Positions 18,076-27,447 are shown, counted from the stretch's first letter. The stretch: 64,000 nt of DNA from Mycobacterium ahvazicum (GCF_900176255.2 NZ_FXEG02000004.1:1-64000), one strand, 5' to 3'. Notes: a model not told the origin generated them from the sequence alone. A program made the numbers and translations.

Positions 18076-19214
18076 GCCGCGCCCCGATCAGTGAGGCGCA
18101 GCAAGAGCGCCAGTGCGGCCTGGGCGTCGGTCGCGGAGTCGGTGTCGTCCCCGCGCGCCGTGGCCACCAGCTCCTCGACGGCCGCGGCGGCGAATCCGCC
18201 GATGCCGAGATCGGTGAACTCGCCGTCGGCGGGTATCACCGCGAGGTCGGTGTGGCGTTCCCAGGTGCGCAAGTCGGCGAACAGCCGCGCGAATCTGTCC
18301 AGGCAGCCGTCCAGGGTGGCGCGGTCGGTCACCGTCAACGAACCCGTGAGTGCCAGGCGCACCACGGTGCGGTCCTTGTCGGTCATCAGATCGAGATTCA
18401 TGTCGAGGTCGGCGATATCGCGGCTGCTGTCGACCTGACGGTGCAGGGTGACGAACTGCCAACGGCCCACGTGCCGGGGCGTCACCGCCACCTCGTTGCT
18501 CTCGTCGATGTCGACGACCAGGACGTGCCCCGGATTGGATTCGACGTCATCGAAATTCGTGACTTCCGGCGACCCGGAGTACCAGACCCGGCCGCTCTCA
18601 CCGACCTGGGTGAGCGAGTGCTTATCCCCCAGTGCCGCATAGTGGATCGCGCCGCGGGTCAGCGCCTCTTCGAGCCCGGCCAGCCGGATCAGCGACGGCT
18701 TCTCGCGGTCGGGGTCGAGCACGTCGACGCCGCCATGGGCCACGAGCACGCGGGTGACGGAGCCCGCGTCGAGTCCCTCGAGGACTTCGGCAACCAGATC
18801 GGCGGTCGGGGCCTTGGACCGCCATGGCGCGGCGACGATCTCGAGGCCCGGCCGCACCTGATGCGTACCCGTCCGATCGAGCACGATCACGTTGTCCGGG
18901 CATTCCCGGGTGAACAACGCGCTGGTGAATACCGACGACGCGTCGAGTGGGTCGTGGTTGCCGGGCAACAGATAGACCGGAATACCGATGGCGCGCATGG
19001 CTTCCAATGACTGCCCGATCACCTTCGGGTCGAGCTGGTTGTGTTCGAAGACGTCACCCGCGACCACGACGAACTCGGCGCCCACCTCGGTCGCGAGGGC
19101 GCCCAGGCCGGCCACCGCGTCGCGCCGCGCGGCCGAATACCGCGGCTGGGCGTCGCCGGCCAGGAAGTGGCGAGTCATTCCCAGCTGCCAGTCGGCGGTG
19201 TGCAGGAATCGCAT
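18072..19214 (-). CDS. SbcD/Mre11-like metallophosphoesterase (Rv1277-like)
   Basis: 380 residues from ATG 19214. The calcineurin-like phosphoesterase motifs are all visible near the N-terminus: HTADWQLG (residues ~5-12), VAGDVFEHNQ, LLPGNHDPLD, and later VAHGG and SGSPEVTNF. These bind the two metal ions of a DNA exonuclease/endonuclease. The Mtb protein is somewhat longer (about 417 residues), the difference being N-terminal. It is coupled to the SbcC-like gene, which is broken here, so the pair may be non-functional. Confidence 0.87.
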   Translation of the reverse strand: MRFLHTADWQLGMTRHFLAGDAQPRYSAARRDAVAGLGALATEVGAEFVVVAGDVFEHNQLDPKVIGQSLEAMRAIGIPVYLLPGNHDPLDASSVFTSALFTRECPDNVIVLDRTGTHQVRPGLEIVAAPWRSKAPTADLVAEVLEGLDAGSVTRVLVAHGGVDVLDPDREKPSLIRLAGLEEALTRGAIHYAALGDKHSLTQVGESGRVWYSGSPEVTNFDDVESNPGHVLVVDIDESNEVAVTPRHVGRWQFVTLHRQVDSSRDIADLDMNLDLMTDKDRTVVRLALTGSLTVTDRATLDGCLDRFARLFADLRTWERHTDLAVIPADGEFTDLGIGGFAAAAVEELVATARGDDTDSATDAQAALALLLRLTDRGAA

Positions 19215-19322
19215 CCCGGCTCCCCCTTTCGTGACGTGGCTATCAAGGCATCGCGAGTCTAAATTGGTTGGCCGACAACTCTTGGGAAGCGCACCGGCAT
19301 GCCTCGGTCCATGTGACTTTGT

Positions 19323-19527
19323 GCCCGCCTCGTAGCGACAATCGGCGTGGGCTTGGGCTGGCAGGCTGGGGCCGGCCGCCTGCCGAAGTGTTCGGACCAC
19401 GCGGTGATTTGCCCGCCTCGTAGCGACAATCGGCGTGGGCTTGGGCTGGCAGGCTGGGGCCGGCCGCCTGCCGAAGTGTTCGGACCACGCGGTGATTTGC
19501 CCGCCTAGTAGCGACAATCGGCGTGGG
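19323..19527. repeat. 88-bp tandem repeat, 2.3 copies, with internal hairpin
   Basis: Two identical 88-bp units occupy 19323-19410 and 19411-19498; a third, partial copy (29 nt, one mismatch) runs 19499-19527. Each full unit contains GGCAGGC and GCCTGCC arms around a GC-rich loop. A weaker trace of the unit's end precedes copy 1. The array fills the 402-nt gap (19215-19616) between the SbcD-like gene and the HNH gene. Perfect identity suggests recent duplication or variable copy number, as in mycobacterial MIRU/VNTR loci. I see no gene in the gap. Confidence 0.93.
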
Positions 19528-19616
19528 TGCACACGGGTGAATTCTCTTGTGCCACTTTCGTTTCAGTGGTCTCTGGGTGGGGGTTTTCTGTCGGTGGGTG
19601 CCGATAGTTTCAGGGC

Positions 19617-20977
19617 ATGAGTTCAGGTGTGGCCCCCGCGCAGGACGTGGCCTTTGAGGCGTTGGACGCCGCCCTCGATGCCGTGCTCGGGTTGGACTCC
19701 TCGATGCTGAACACCCGCGAGCGCCTGGACCGGCTGGCCCGCTACGAAAAGGTGCGGCGCCGCCTATCCGCCGGCGAGCACCCACTGATCACTCAACTCC
19801 AGCAGGAGGCTACGCCGGCGGAGTTGGGCGGCAAACTGTCCCACGCAATCGCCGATGCCACGCTGATCAGCCGCGCCGACGCCGGGAGGCGGGTCCGCGA
19901 AGCCGCCGACCTGGGCGAGCGGCGGGCGTTGACCGGCGAACCGTTGGCGCCGGTGCTGGCCGCGACCGCCACCGCGCAACGGGCCGGAAAGCTGGGCCGC
20001 GAGCATGTCGCGGTGATCCGCCGCTTCTACCACCAGCTACCGGGCTGGATCGACATCGAGACCCGCACCCGCGCCGAAGCCGACCTGGCGCGGCTGGCCA
20101 CCCAGTACCGGCCCGATCAACTCCTCGGGTTCGCCGAACACCTGACCGATTGCTTGACCCCGACGGCAACTACACCGACACCGACCGGGCGCGGCGGCGC
20201 GGGCTGACCCTGGGCCCCCAACAACTCGACGGCATGTCCGCACTCAGTGGCTGGCTCACCCCGGAGGCGCGGGCGTCGCTGGAAGCGGTGCTGGCCAAGC
20301 TCGCCGCCCCCGGCATGTGCAACCCCGACGACGACACCCCCTGCGTGGACGGGGCTCCGACACAGGACGCCATCGACCACGACCCCCGCTCACCCGCGCA
20401 ACGCCACCACGACGGGCTCAACGCCGCCCTGCGCGCGGTCCTGGCCTCCGGGGAACTGGGCCAGCACAACGGGCTACCCGCCACCATCATCGTGTCCACC
20501 ACCCTGCAAGAGCTTGAAGCCGCCGCCGGCCACGCGATCACCGGCGGCGGCAGCCGGCTACCCATCTCCGACGTGATCCGCCTGGCCCGCCACGCCCACC
20601 ACTACCTCACCCTCTTCGATGAAGGCAAACCCGTCGGCCTATACCACGCCAAACGCCTCGCCTCCCCCGGCCAACGAATCGTGTTGTACGCCAAAGACCG
20701 CGGCTGCACCGCTCCCGGCTGCACCGTCGGCGGCTACTACTGCGAAGTCCACCACATCACCGACTACACCCAATGCCACGACACCGACATCGACAACCTC
20801 ACCCTGGCCTGCGGCCCCCACCACCGACTCCTACAACCCCGCGGCTGGACCACCCGAAAACACCCCAACGGCCACACCGAATGGATCCCCCCACCCCATT
20901 TGGATCGCGGCCAACCCCGCACCAACACCTACCACCACCCCAACAAACTCCTCCACGACGGAGACGACGTAGCGTGA
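19617..20977 (+). pseudogene. DUF222/HNH endonuclease family protein (13E12-type), frameshifted
   Basis: The DUF222 N-terminal domain reads from ATG 19617 (GVAPAQDVAFEALDAALDAV onward) through FAEHLTD. There the frame is lost near 20148-20152, where a TGG codon appears as TG. The remainder (LDPDGNYTDTDRARRRGL) continues one frame over and includes the HNH site (CTAPGC, CEVHHITDY, ACGPHHRLL) to the stop at 20977. One missing base restores a protein of about 450 residues. Members are repeated, mobile-like genes in mycobacteria (REP13E12 family). Mtb lacks it at this locus. The stop overlaps the SixA gene start. Confidence 0.85.
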
Positions 20978-21486
20978 GCCGCGTGAACGGCGAGCGCACC
21001 CTGCTGCTGATGCGGCATGCGAAATCTGGATACCCACCCGGTGTCGGGGACCACGAGCGGCCGTTGGCACCCCGGGGCATCCGGGAAGCGGCGCTGGGCG
21101 GTGACTGGCTGCGCGCCAATCAACCCGACATCGACGCCGTGCTGTGCTCGACGGCCACCCGGACCCGCCAGACCCTGGACCGCACTGGCATCGATGCGCC
21201 CGTGCAATTCCGCGAAAGCCTCTACGACACCACCACCGGGACGATGATCGACGAGATCAATAAGGTTCCCGACTCCGTCGACACTCTGCTCGTCGTCGGA
21301 CACGAACCGACCATGTCGTCGCTGGCGCTCGGTCTGGCGAGAGACGAAGGCACCGATGTGGCTGCAGTGCAACGCATTTCAGAGAAGTTCCCGACGTCGG
21401 CGATCGCGATCCTGAAGGTGACCGGCAACTGGAAGGACCTGCAGCTAGACGGAGCCGCGTTGATCGGCTTTCACATCCCGCGCTGA
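20974..21486 (+). CDS. SixA-type phosphohistidine phosphatase (Rv1276c-like)
   Basis: 170 residues from GTG 20974 (GTGA overlap with the HNH stop), or 167 from GTG 20983; the Mtb protein is about 158. Histidine-phosphatase superfamily: the catalytic RHAK motif follows LLLM near the N-terminus, a second Arg in STATRTRQT, and the second catalytic His in VVGHEPT. SixA relatives remove phosphate from histidine. Its target here is unknown. It converges on lprC 6 nt away. Confidence 0.87.
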   Translation: MSRVNGERTLLLMRHAKSGYPPGVGDHERPLAPRGIREAALGGDWLRANQPDIDAVLCSTATRTRQTLDRTGIDAPVQFRESLYDTTTGTMIDEINKVPDSVDTLLVVGHEPTMSSLALGLARDEGTDVAAVQRISEKFPTSAIAILKVTGNWKDLQLDGAALIGFHIPR

Positions 21487-21492
21487 ACCCCG

Positions 21493-22041
21493 TCAGGAGT
21501 TCGTCGAGAGCGTCAGCTCCATCAGCTTGAGAGCCTGAGCGCAGGCATCGATACCAGGTGCTTGCGGGTTGACCCACCAGCCGACCACACCGGCGGCGTC
21601 GCTGGCCACCCCACAGGCACCGTTCGGGTCGTCCGGACGCATCACGATCGAGCTCACCCCGGCGATCGTCCGGTTTTCCACCTTGTACTTGAGGAAGTCC
21701 GCGACCTTACGCTCTTCGCTCAGGCTGCCCTGCTCGAACCAGAACCGGGTGATGTCGATCAGGCCGGCCGGGTTGGCCGCCTGCCACCGGCAGATCGCGC
21801 CGACGAACGTGCTCTGAATGTCGAGCGGGTCGGCGCCCACGGTCTTGGCCAGGATGTCGCTGGTCAGAACCTCACATTCCTTCAGCAGGTTCGGGTACTG
21901 CTGCTGGGAATTGTTGTTGCGCGGCACCCCGCCGGCGCCGGCCTTGACGGCGTTGCCGCCGATCGACCTCGAACAACCGGTCAGGACCATCAGCGCGGCG
22001 GTCAAGATGACCACCGCCGTCCGGACGCGTCTTGTCATCAT
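21493..22041 (-). CDS. lprC: DUF3558 lipoprotein LprC (Rv1275-like)
   Basis: 182 residues from ATG 22041, overlapping the lprB stop (ATGA). A type II signal peptide ends in lipobox VLTGC with Cys near residue 23, followed by a flexible Ser/Gly/Asn stretch and a DUF3558 domain with four further cysteines, probably paired in disulfides (CEV, CRW, CGV, CAQ). It is a surface-anchored protein of unknown function. Confidence 0.88.
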   Translation of the reverse strand: MMTRRVRTAVVILTAALMVLTGCSRSIGGNAVKAGAGGVPRNNNSQQQYPNLLKECEVLTSDILAKTVGADPLDIQSTFVGAICRWQAANPAGLIDITRFWFEQGSLSEERKVADFLKYKVENRTIAGVSSIVMRPDDPNGACGVASDAAGVVGWWVNPQAPGIDACAQALKLMELTLSTNS

Positions 22042-22589
22042 TTCGAGTTCGCAATCGATTGACGAGTCAGTTCTTTGGCGATGTCACACGGCGGCGGGAA
22101 GGGCTTTTGGCTGAAGCTGATCGACCACTCGATGAAGTCGTCCTGGAATTGGATGCCGACCTCGCACAGCGAGTCGCCCAGGTTCGGCTCATTGCCGACG
22201 GCGATGAAGCCGCTGTGACCGTTGATGTTGATGTCGTCGACGCTGGCGCGCGACAGCTCCTCGGTCTTGCGCTCACGCCCGATCGGGCTGCCGCGGTACC
22301 AGGAGAAAGAGAAGTGCGGACCGAGGATGCCGCCGCCGGCCAACCACTGGCAGCCCACGGAATTGCGCGCCGTGTTGATCAGCCCGCTGACCTTGGTCAG
22401 CTCGGCGACCTGCTGGTCGTTGATGCCTCCGCATTGCGGAAACATCGGTCCGTGGTGGCCCTCCGCGTTGCCCGGCGTCGACGAGGACGTCCCGCCCGGC
22501 TTGTTGTCGCCGGAACCCGAGCAGCCCGCAACCGCCGGGACGAAGATCGTGATGGCCGCAATGGCCAGCGCCGTGAGGTTACGACGCAC
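22038..22589 (-). CDS. lprB: DUF3558 lipoprotein LprB (Rv1274-like)
   Basis: 183 residues from GTG 22589, chosen because the Mtb protein starts at the same RR-containing segment and has about 185 residues; the in-frame start at 22628 adds 13. Signal peptide with lipobox VAGC, then a DUF3558 domain related to LprC downstream (FPQCGG, GCQWLAGGG, GDSLCEVG, PPCDIAKEL). First gene of a two-gene lipoprotein operon, divergent from the ABC exporter genes, with about 185 nt between starts. Confidence 0.86.
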   Translation of the reverse strand: MRRNLTALAIAAITIFVPAVAGCSGSGDNKPGGTSSSTPGNAEGHHGPMFPQCGGINDQQVAELTKVSGLINTARNSVGCQWLAGGGILGPHFSFSWYRGSPIGRERKTEELSRASVDDININGHSGFIAVGNEPNLGDSLCEVGIQFQDDFIEWSISFSQKPFPPPCDIAKELTRQSIANSK

Positions 22590-22774
22590 CGCTACCCTGC
22601 TTCTGCTCAGCCTGCTGCTGGTCCACACGATGCACTGTAGCGGCAGCCCACCGGGTCAACCACCGACGCGCCACCTGAGCAGGCATTTCAAAGTGTTTGC
22701 CGGGCGACGCGCGCGCACCCAACCGCCCGGCGGTGCTGCGCCCCGCGATGCGTGCCGTATGCGACAGTTACCAA

Positions 22775-24532
22775 ATGCTTCTGGCACTGCTGCGCCAGTA
22801 CATCCGGCCGTACCGCCGGCTGGTGGCGGTGCTGATGGTGCTTCAACTGATCAGCACGCTGGCGACGCTGTACCTGCCGACGGTCAACGCCGCGATCATC
22901 GATGACGGCGTCAGCAAGGGTGACACCGCGACAATCGTCCGGCTCGGCGTGGTGATGCTGGCCGTCACCGGGCTGCAGGTGCTGTGCTCGGTCGGGGCCA
23001 CCTACTTCGGCTCACGCACGGGGATGGGGTTTGGCCGCGACCTGCGACTGGCGATGTTCGAACACGTCACCACCTTCTCCGAGCCCGAAACCGCCCGATT
23101 CGGCGCGCCGACGCTGCTCACCCGCAGCACCAACGATGTCCGGCAGATCCAGTACCTGGTTCAGATGACGGGCACGGTACTGATCACCGCGCCGATCATG
23201 TGCATCGGCGGGGTCTTCATGGCCATCCACCAAGAGGCCGCACTGACCTGGCTGTTGCTCGTCAGCGTCCCGATCCTGGCCGTGGCCAACTACTGGATCA
23301 TGTCGCACATGCTGCCGCTGTTCCGCAGCATGCAAGCTCTGATCGACGGCATCAACCGGGTGCTGCGCGACCAGCTGGCCGGCGTGCGGGTAGTCCGGGC
23401 CTTCACCCGCGAAAGCTTTGAGCGCGAGAGGTTTTCCCGCGCCAACACCGCGCTGTCGAATGCATCCCTGACCGCCGGCAACTGGCAAGCGCTGATGCTT
23501 CCGGTGACCACGCTGACCATCAACGTGTCCAGCGTCGCGCTGATCTGGTTCGGCGGGCTGCGCATCGATCGCGGCCAGATGCAGGTCGGCTCGCTGACCG
23601 CGTTTCTGGCCTACTTCACGCAGATCCTGATGGCGGTGTTGATGGCGACGATGACGCTGGTGGTGCTGCCGCGCGCGTCGGTATGCGCCGAGCGGATCAG
23701 CGAGGTGCTGTCCACCCGTCCCGCCATCGAGAGCCCGCAACATCCCCGGCTTCCGGACGCGGGGATCACCGGCGTTGTCCGCCTCGACGGTGCGACGTTC
23801 ACCTATCCGGGCGCCGACCGCCCTGTGCTGCAACATATCTCGTTGACCGCACTACCCGGCACCACCACCGCGGTCGTCGGCAGCACCGGCTCGGGCAAGT
23901 CGACGCTGGTGTCGCTGATCTGTCGGCTCTACGACGCGACCGACGGTGCGGTCCTGCTCGACGACCTCGACGTCCGCGACTACGACACCGAGCGGCTCTG
24001 GTCGGCGATCGGCCTGGTCCCACAGCGCGGATATCTGTTCTCCGGCACCGTCGCGGAGAACCTGCGCTTCGGAAAGGCCGACGCGACCGACGAGGAGATG
24101 TGGGAAGCGTTGCGGGTCGCGGCGGCCGACGAATTCGTGCGCGCGCACGCCGACGGGCTGCAGATGCGCGTCGGCCAGGCCGGGATGAATTTCTCCGGCG
24201 GACAACGGCAACGGCTGGCGATCGCCAGGGCCGTCATCCGCCGCCCGGCCATCTACTTGTTCGACGACGCGTTCTCCGCGCTCGACGTGCACACTGACGC
24301 GCGGGTCCGGTCCGCCCTGCGGGAGATCTCCGGCGACGCGACCATCATCGTTGTCACACAGCGTATTTCGACCGCGTCCCAGGCCGACCACATCGTCGTC
24401 GTCGACGACGGGAAGATAGTGGGCTCGGGCACCCACGAGTCGCTGTTGGCCGACTGCGCCAGCTACGCGGAATTCGCCGACTCGCAGTCGGTCGGCGCCT
24501 TGCGATCAGGCCAAGTAGGAGGACCGCGGTGA
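22775..24532 (+). CDS. Heterodimeric ABC exporter half (Rv1273c-like)
   Basis: 585 residues from ATG 22775 (MLLALLRQYIRPYRR); the longer frame from 22697 is not favoured because Mtb has about 582 residues. Six-helix exporter domain (about 1-300) then an ATPase with Walker A STGSGKST and a consensus signature FSGGQRQR. Its Walker B reads LFDDAFSALD: the usual catalytic Glu after the Walker Asp is Asp. This is the partner with the non-canonical Walker B of an asymmetric heterodimer. The stop overlaps the next gene start (GTGA). Confidence 0.92.
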   Translation: MLLALLRQYIRPYRRLVAVLMVLQLISTLATLYLPTVNAAIIDDGVSKGDTATIVRLGVVMLAVTGLQVLCSVGATYFGSRTGMGFGRDLRLAMFEHVTTFSEPETARFGAPTLLTRSTNDVRQIQYLVQMTGTVLITAPIMCIGGVFMAIHQEAALTWLLLVSVPILAVANYWIMSHMLPLFRSMQALIDGINRVLRDQLAGVRVVRAFTRESFERERFSRANTALSNASLTAGNWQALMLPVTTLTINVSSVALIWFGGLRIDRGQMQVGSLTAFLAYFTQILMAVLMATMTLVVLPRASVCAERISEVLSTRPAIESPQHPRLPDAGITGVVRLDGATFTYPGADRPVLQHISLTALPGTTTAVVGSTGSGKSTLVSLICRLYDATDGAVLLDDLDVRDYDTERLWSAIGLVPQRGYLFSGTVAENLRFGKADATDEEMWEALRVAAADEFVRAHADGLQMRVGQAGMNFSGGQRQRLAIARAVIRRPAIYLFDDAFSALDVHTDARVRSALREISGDATIIVVTQRISTASQADHIVVVDDGKIVGSGTHESLLADCASYAEFADSQSVGALRSGQVGGPR

Positions 24533-26424
24533 CCACGGCGACGAACCGGGTCGCCCGCGAAACCGCGCCCCGCACGCGATCCCGGGACTTCTGGGGCACC
24601 GCGGCCCGGCTGGTGGAACGGCTTGCGCCCCAACGGGCGCTGAGCATCGCGGTAATCGCCCTGGGCCTGACCGGCACGGTGATCGGCGTCATTGTTCCCC
24701 GAATCCTCGGGCACGCTACCGATTTGCTCTTCAACGGCGTGATCGGGCGCGGGCTCCCGGCGGGAATCAGCAAGGCACAGGCCGTCGCCCAAGCGCGAGC
24801 GCGCGGTGACGAAACGTTTGCCGACCTGCTGTCGGGAATGAACGTGGTGCCCGGCCAGGGCGTGGACTTTGGCGCGGTGGCACGAACACTGGCCCTTGCC
24901 CTGGCTCTGTATATCGTTGCCGCGTTTCTGATTTGGTCTCAAGCCCGGCTGCTCAACCTGACTCTGCAGCGCACCATGGTCGCGCTGCGCAGCGAGGTCG
25001 AGGATAAGGTCCACCGACTGCCACTGTCCTACTTCGACGGACGGCTGCGTGGCGAGCTGCTGAGCCGGGTGACCAACGACATCGACAACGTCCAATCCTC
25101 GCTTTCGATGACGATCAGCCAGCTGCTGACGTCGATCCTGACCGTCGTCACCGTGCTGGTCATGATGCTGTCGATTTCGCCGCTGCTGACGCTGATCACC
25201 GTGCTGACCGTGCCGCTGTCGCTGCTGGCATCGCGCGCGATCGCGCGTCGCTCACACCGCCTGTTCGTGGCGCAGTGGACCAGCATCGGAGCGCTCAACG
25301 CCCACATCGAAGAGACCTACAGCGGATTCACCGTGGTCAGGACCTTCGGTCACCGGGAGGCGGCACGCGCACAATTCCGCCGCCTCAACGACGACGTCTA
25401 CCACGCCAGCTTCGGCTCCCAGTTCTTCTCCGGTTTGGTGGCACCGGCCACGACGTTCATCGGCAACCTCGGCTACGTCGCGGTCGCGGTGATCGGCGGC
25501 CTGCAGGTGGCCACCGGGCACATCACCCTCGGCAACATCCAGGCGTTCATCCAATACGTCCGGCAGTTCAACACGCCGCTGAGCCAGGTGGCCGGGATGT
25601 ACAACACCCTGCAATCCGGGGTGGCCAGCGCCGAGCGGGTGTTCGAGCTGCTCGACGAGCCCGAGGAAGCGCCGGACGCCGCGCCGATGCCGCCCATTGG
25701 CCAGCCGCGCGGACGCGTCGAATTCCAGCACGTGAGCTTCGCCTACCGCCCCGGCACGCCGGTGATCGAAGACCTGTCGATGACGGCCGAGCCGGGCAGC
25801 ACCGTGGCGATCGTCGGACCGACCGGAGCGGGCAAGACCACGCTGGTTAACCTGCTGATGCGCTTCTACGACGCCGATTCCGGCCGCATTTCCATCGACG
25901 GCGTCGACATCACCACGATGAGCAGGCAAGCCCTGCGATCGCGAATCGGCATGGTGCTGCAAGACACCTGGCTGTTCGACGGGACCATCGCGGAGAACAT
26001 CGCCTATGGACGCCCCGCCGCCGACGCGGACGAGGTGGTCCAAGCCGCCCGGGCGGCCTATGTCGACCGGTTTGTCCAGACCCTGCCGGCCGGCTACCAG
26101 ACCCGGGTCACCGGCGACGGCGCCAACATCAGCGCCGGCGAGAAGCAACTGATCACGATCGCCCGCGCGTTTCTGGCCCGCCCGCAGCTACTGATTCTGG
26201 ACGAGGCAACCAGCTCGGTGGACACCCGCACCGAGGCGCTTATTCAGCGGGCCATGCACGAGCTTCGCCGCGACCGCACGAGTTTCGTTATTGCGCACCG
26301 ACTTTCGACGATTCGTGATGCCGACCGCATCGTGGTGGTCGAGTCCGGGCGCGTCGTGGAGCAGGGCAACCACTCCGAATTGATGGCGCTCCGCGGCGCC
26401 TATTACGCGATGACCAGGGTCTGA
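24529..26424 (+). CDS. Heterodimeric ABC exporter half (Rv1272c-like)
   Basis: 631 residues from GTG 24529, the same length as Mtb Rv1272c. Membrane domain with an extended loop between the first helices (about residues 65-115), then an ATPase with Walker A PTGAGKTT and consensus Walker B LILDEATSSVD. Its signature is degenerate (ISAGEKQL instead of LSGGQ). Combined with Rv1273c, one ATP site is fully consensus and the other doubly degenerate, as in TM287/288-type exporters. The Mtb protein has been linked to fatty-acid transport; the substrate here is not evident. Confidence 0.92.
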   Translation: MTTATNRVARETAPRTRSRDFWGTAARLVERLAPQRALSIAVIALGLTGTVIGVIVPRILGHATDLLFNGVIGRGLPAGISKAQAVAQARARGDETFADLLSGMNVVPGQGVDFGAVARTLALALALYIVAAFLIWSQARLLNLTLQRTMVALRSEVEDKVHRLPLSYFDGRLRGELLSRVTNDIDNVQSSLSMTISQLLTSILTVVTVLVMMLSISPLLTLITVLTVPLSLLASRAIARRSHRLFVAQWTSIGALNAHIEETYSGFTVVRTFGHREAARAQFRRLNDDVYHASFGSQFFSGLVAPATTFIGNLGYVAVAVIGGLQVATGHITLGNIQAFIQYVRQFNTPLSQVAGMYNTLQSGVASAERVFELLDEPEEAPDAAPMPPIGQPRGRVEFQHVSFAYRPGTPVIEDLSMTAEPGSTVAIVGPTGAGKTTLVNLLMRFYDADSGRISIDGVDITTMSRQALRSRIGMVLQDTWLFDGTIAENIAYGRPAADADEVVQAARAAYVDRFVQTLPAGYQTRVTGDGANISAGEKQLITIARAFLARPQLLILDEATSSVDTRTEALIQRAMHELRRDRTSFVIAHRLSTIRDADRIVVVESGRVVEQGNHSELMALRGAYYAMTRV

Positions 26425-26555
26425 GTTTTCGGTCCGGCCGCGAACCTGAGGCGTTACTGAAACGGCGCCAAGAAGTTATAGAGGATCCATTTAGAAGTGC
26501 GGCTGACGCTAGTCCCATCAGCACCCCAACCGCACACCTGAAAAGGATCACAGCA

Positions 26556-26891
26556 ATGTTCACTCGCCGCATCAACACCATCGCCAGCACCATCATCGGC
26601 GGCGCCGCCATCGGGATCGTCGCGATCGGCACCGCCGGCACCGCCGGAGCCACCACCGCCGACGACGCGTTCCTCGCTCAGATGGACAAGCTCGGCATCT
26701 CCTTCCGCTCGCCGGCGGACGCCATCAAGGACGGCCACAAGGTCTGCCAGGAACTCGCCGCCGGCAAAACCGGGACCGACATCGCCACCGAGATCCTGCA
26801 GCAGACGGACCTGACCAACCACCAGGCGGCCTACTTCGTCGTCGACGCGACCCACGCCTACTGCCCGTCACTCGCACCGCAGCTCACCTAA
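26556..26891 (+). CDS. Secreted DUF732 protein, copy 1 (Rv1271c-like)
   Basis: 111 residues with a Sec signal peptide ending near AGATTADDAF (cleavage after about residue 30). The mature part is a DUF732 domain with FLAQMDKLGISF, two conserved cysteines (KVCQEL, AYCPSL) likely forming a disulfide, and the family QAAYFV helix. A good ribosome site (AAAGGA) precedes the ATG. A strong hairpin follows. The function of DUF732 is not established. Copy 2 follows 165 nt downstream. Confidence 0.88.
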   Translation: MFTRRINTIASTIIGGAAIGIVAIGTAGTAGATTADDAFLAQMDKLGISFRSPADAIKDGHKVCQELAAGKTGTDIATEILQQTDLTNHQAAYFVVDATHAYCPSLAPQLT

Positions 26892-26906
26892 TCGCGCCCA
26901 CCCACT

Positions 26907-26942
26907 GGATGGGGGGTCTCGGGTAACCGGGATCCCCCATCC
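26907..26942 (+). terminator. Hairpin after DUF732 copy 1
   Basis: GGATGGGGG at 26907-26915 pairs with CCCCCATCC at 26934-26942 around an 18-nt loop. It follows the stop by 15 nt. There is no T-run, as is common in mycobacterial terminators. Confidence 0.65.
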
Positions 26943-27056
26943 GCCATTTACCGGCCGGCCAAGTCCGCCGGCCAAGTCATTGAGAATCCTTTTAGGGGTC
27001 GGCGCGACGCTGTGTTCATCGGCCAGACAGACCGCACACCCGAAAGGACCACAGCT

Positions 27057-27392
27057 ATGTTCGCTCACCGTATCCGCACAATTGCCAGCACCGCGATCGG
27101 CGCCGCCGCCATCGGGATCGCCGCAGTCGCCAGCGCCGGCGTTGCCGGCGCCAGCACCGTCGACGACTCCTTCATCACGCAGATGGGCAAGGTGGGCGTC
27201 ACCTTCACCTCACCGGCGGAGGCAGTCAACAATGGCCAGAAGGTGTGCCAGGCGCTGGCCTCCGGCGAAAGTGGCGTCGACATCGCCAACGAGGTCGTCG
27301 GCCAGACGAACCTGACCCGCAGCCAGGCCGCCCACTTCGTCGTCAATGCGGCCACCGCGTACTGCCCGCAACTGGGCGGCCCGCTCAGCTGA
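27057..27392 (+). CDS. Secreted DUF732 protein, copy 2 (Rv1271c-like)
   Basis: 111 residues from ATG 27057, exactly the size of copy 1 and clearly paralogous: signal peptide to about GVAGAS, FITQMGKVGVTFTSPAEA, KVCQALASG, QAAHFVVNAATAYCPQL. The leader (ACCGCACACCnGAAAGGA before ATG) and the downstream hairpin core also resemble those of copy 1, so a whole cassette was duplicated. An in-frame upstream start at 27012 lies in the leader and is unlikely. Confidence 0.88.
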   Translation: MFAHRIRTIASTAIGAAAIGIAAVASAGVAGASTVDDSFITQMGKVGVTFTSPAEAVNNGQKVCQALASGESGVDIANEVVGQTNLTRSQAAHFVVNAATAYCPQLGGPLS

Positions 27393-27404
27393 ATCGCAGC
27401 ACCG

Positions 27405-27447
27405 GCCTAACGCGGGGATCTCGGTAACCGGGATCCCCCCGTTAGGC
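27405..27447 (+). terminator. Hairpin after DUF732 copy 2
   Basis: GCCTAACG (27405-27412) pairs with CGTTAGGC (27440-27447), with GGGGATC/GATCCCC extending the stem inside. The loop core (TCGGTAACCGGGATCCC) is shared with the copy 1 hairpin. Confidence 0.7.

Noticed and set aside
19323..19527. CRISPR array
   Set aside because: The 88-bp units abut without spacers and no cas genes are in the window.
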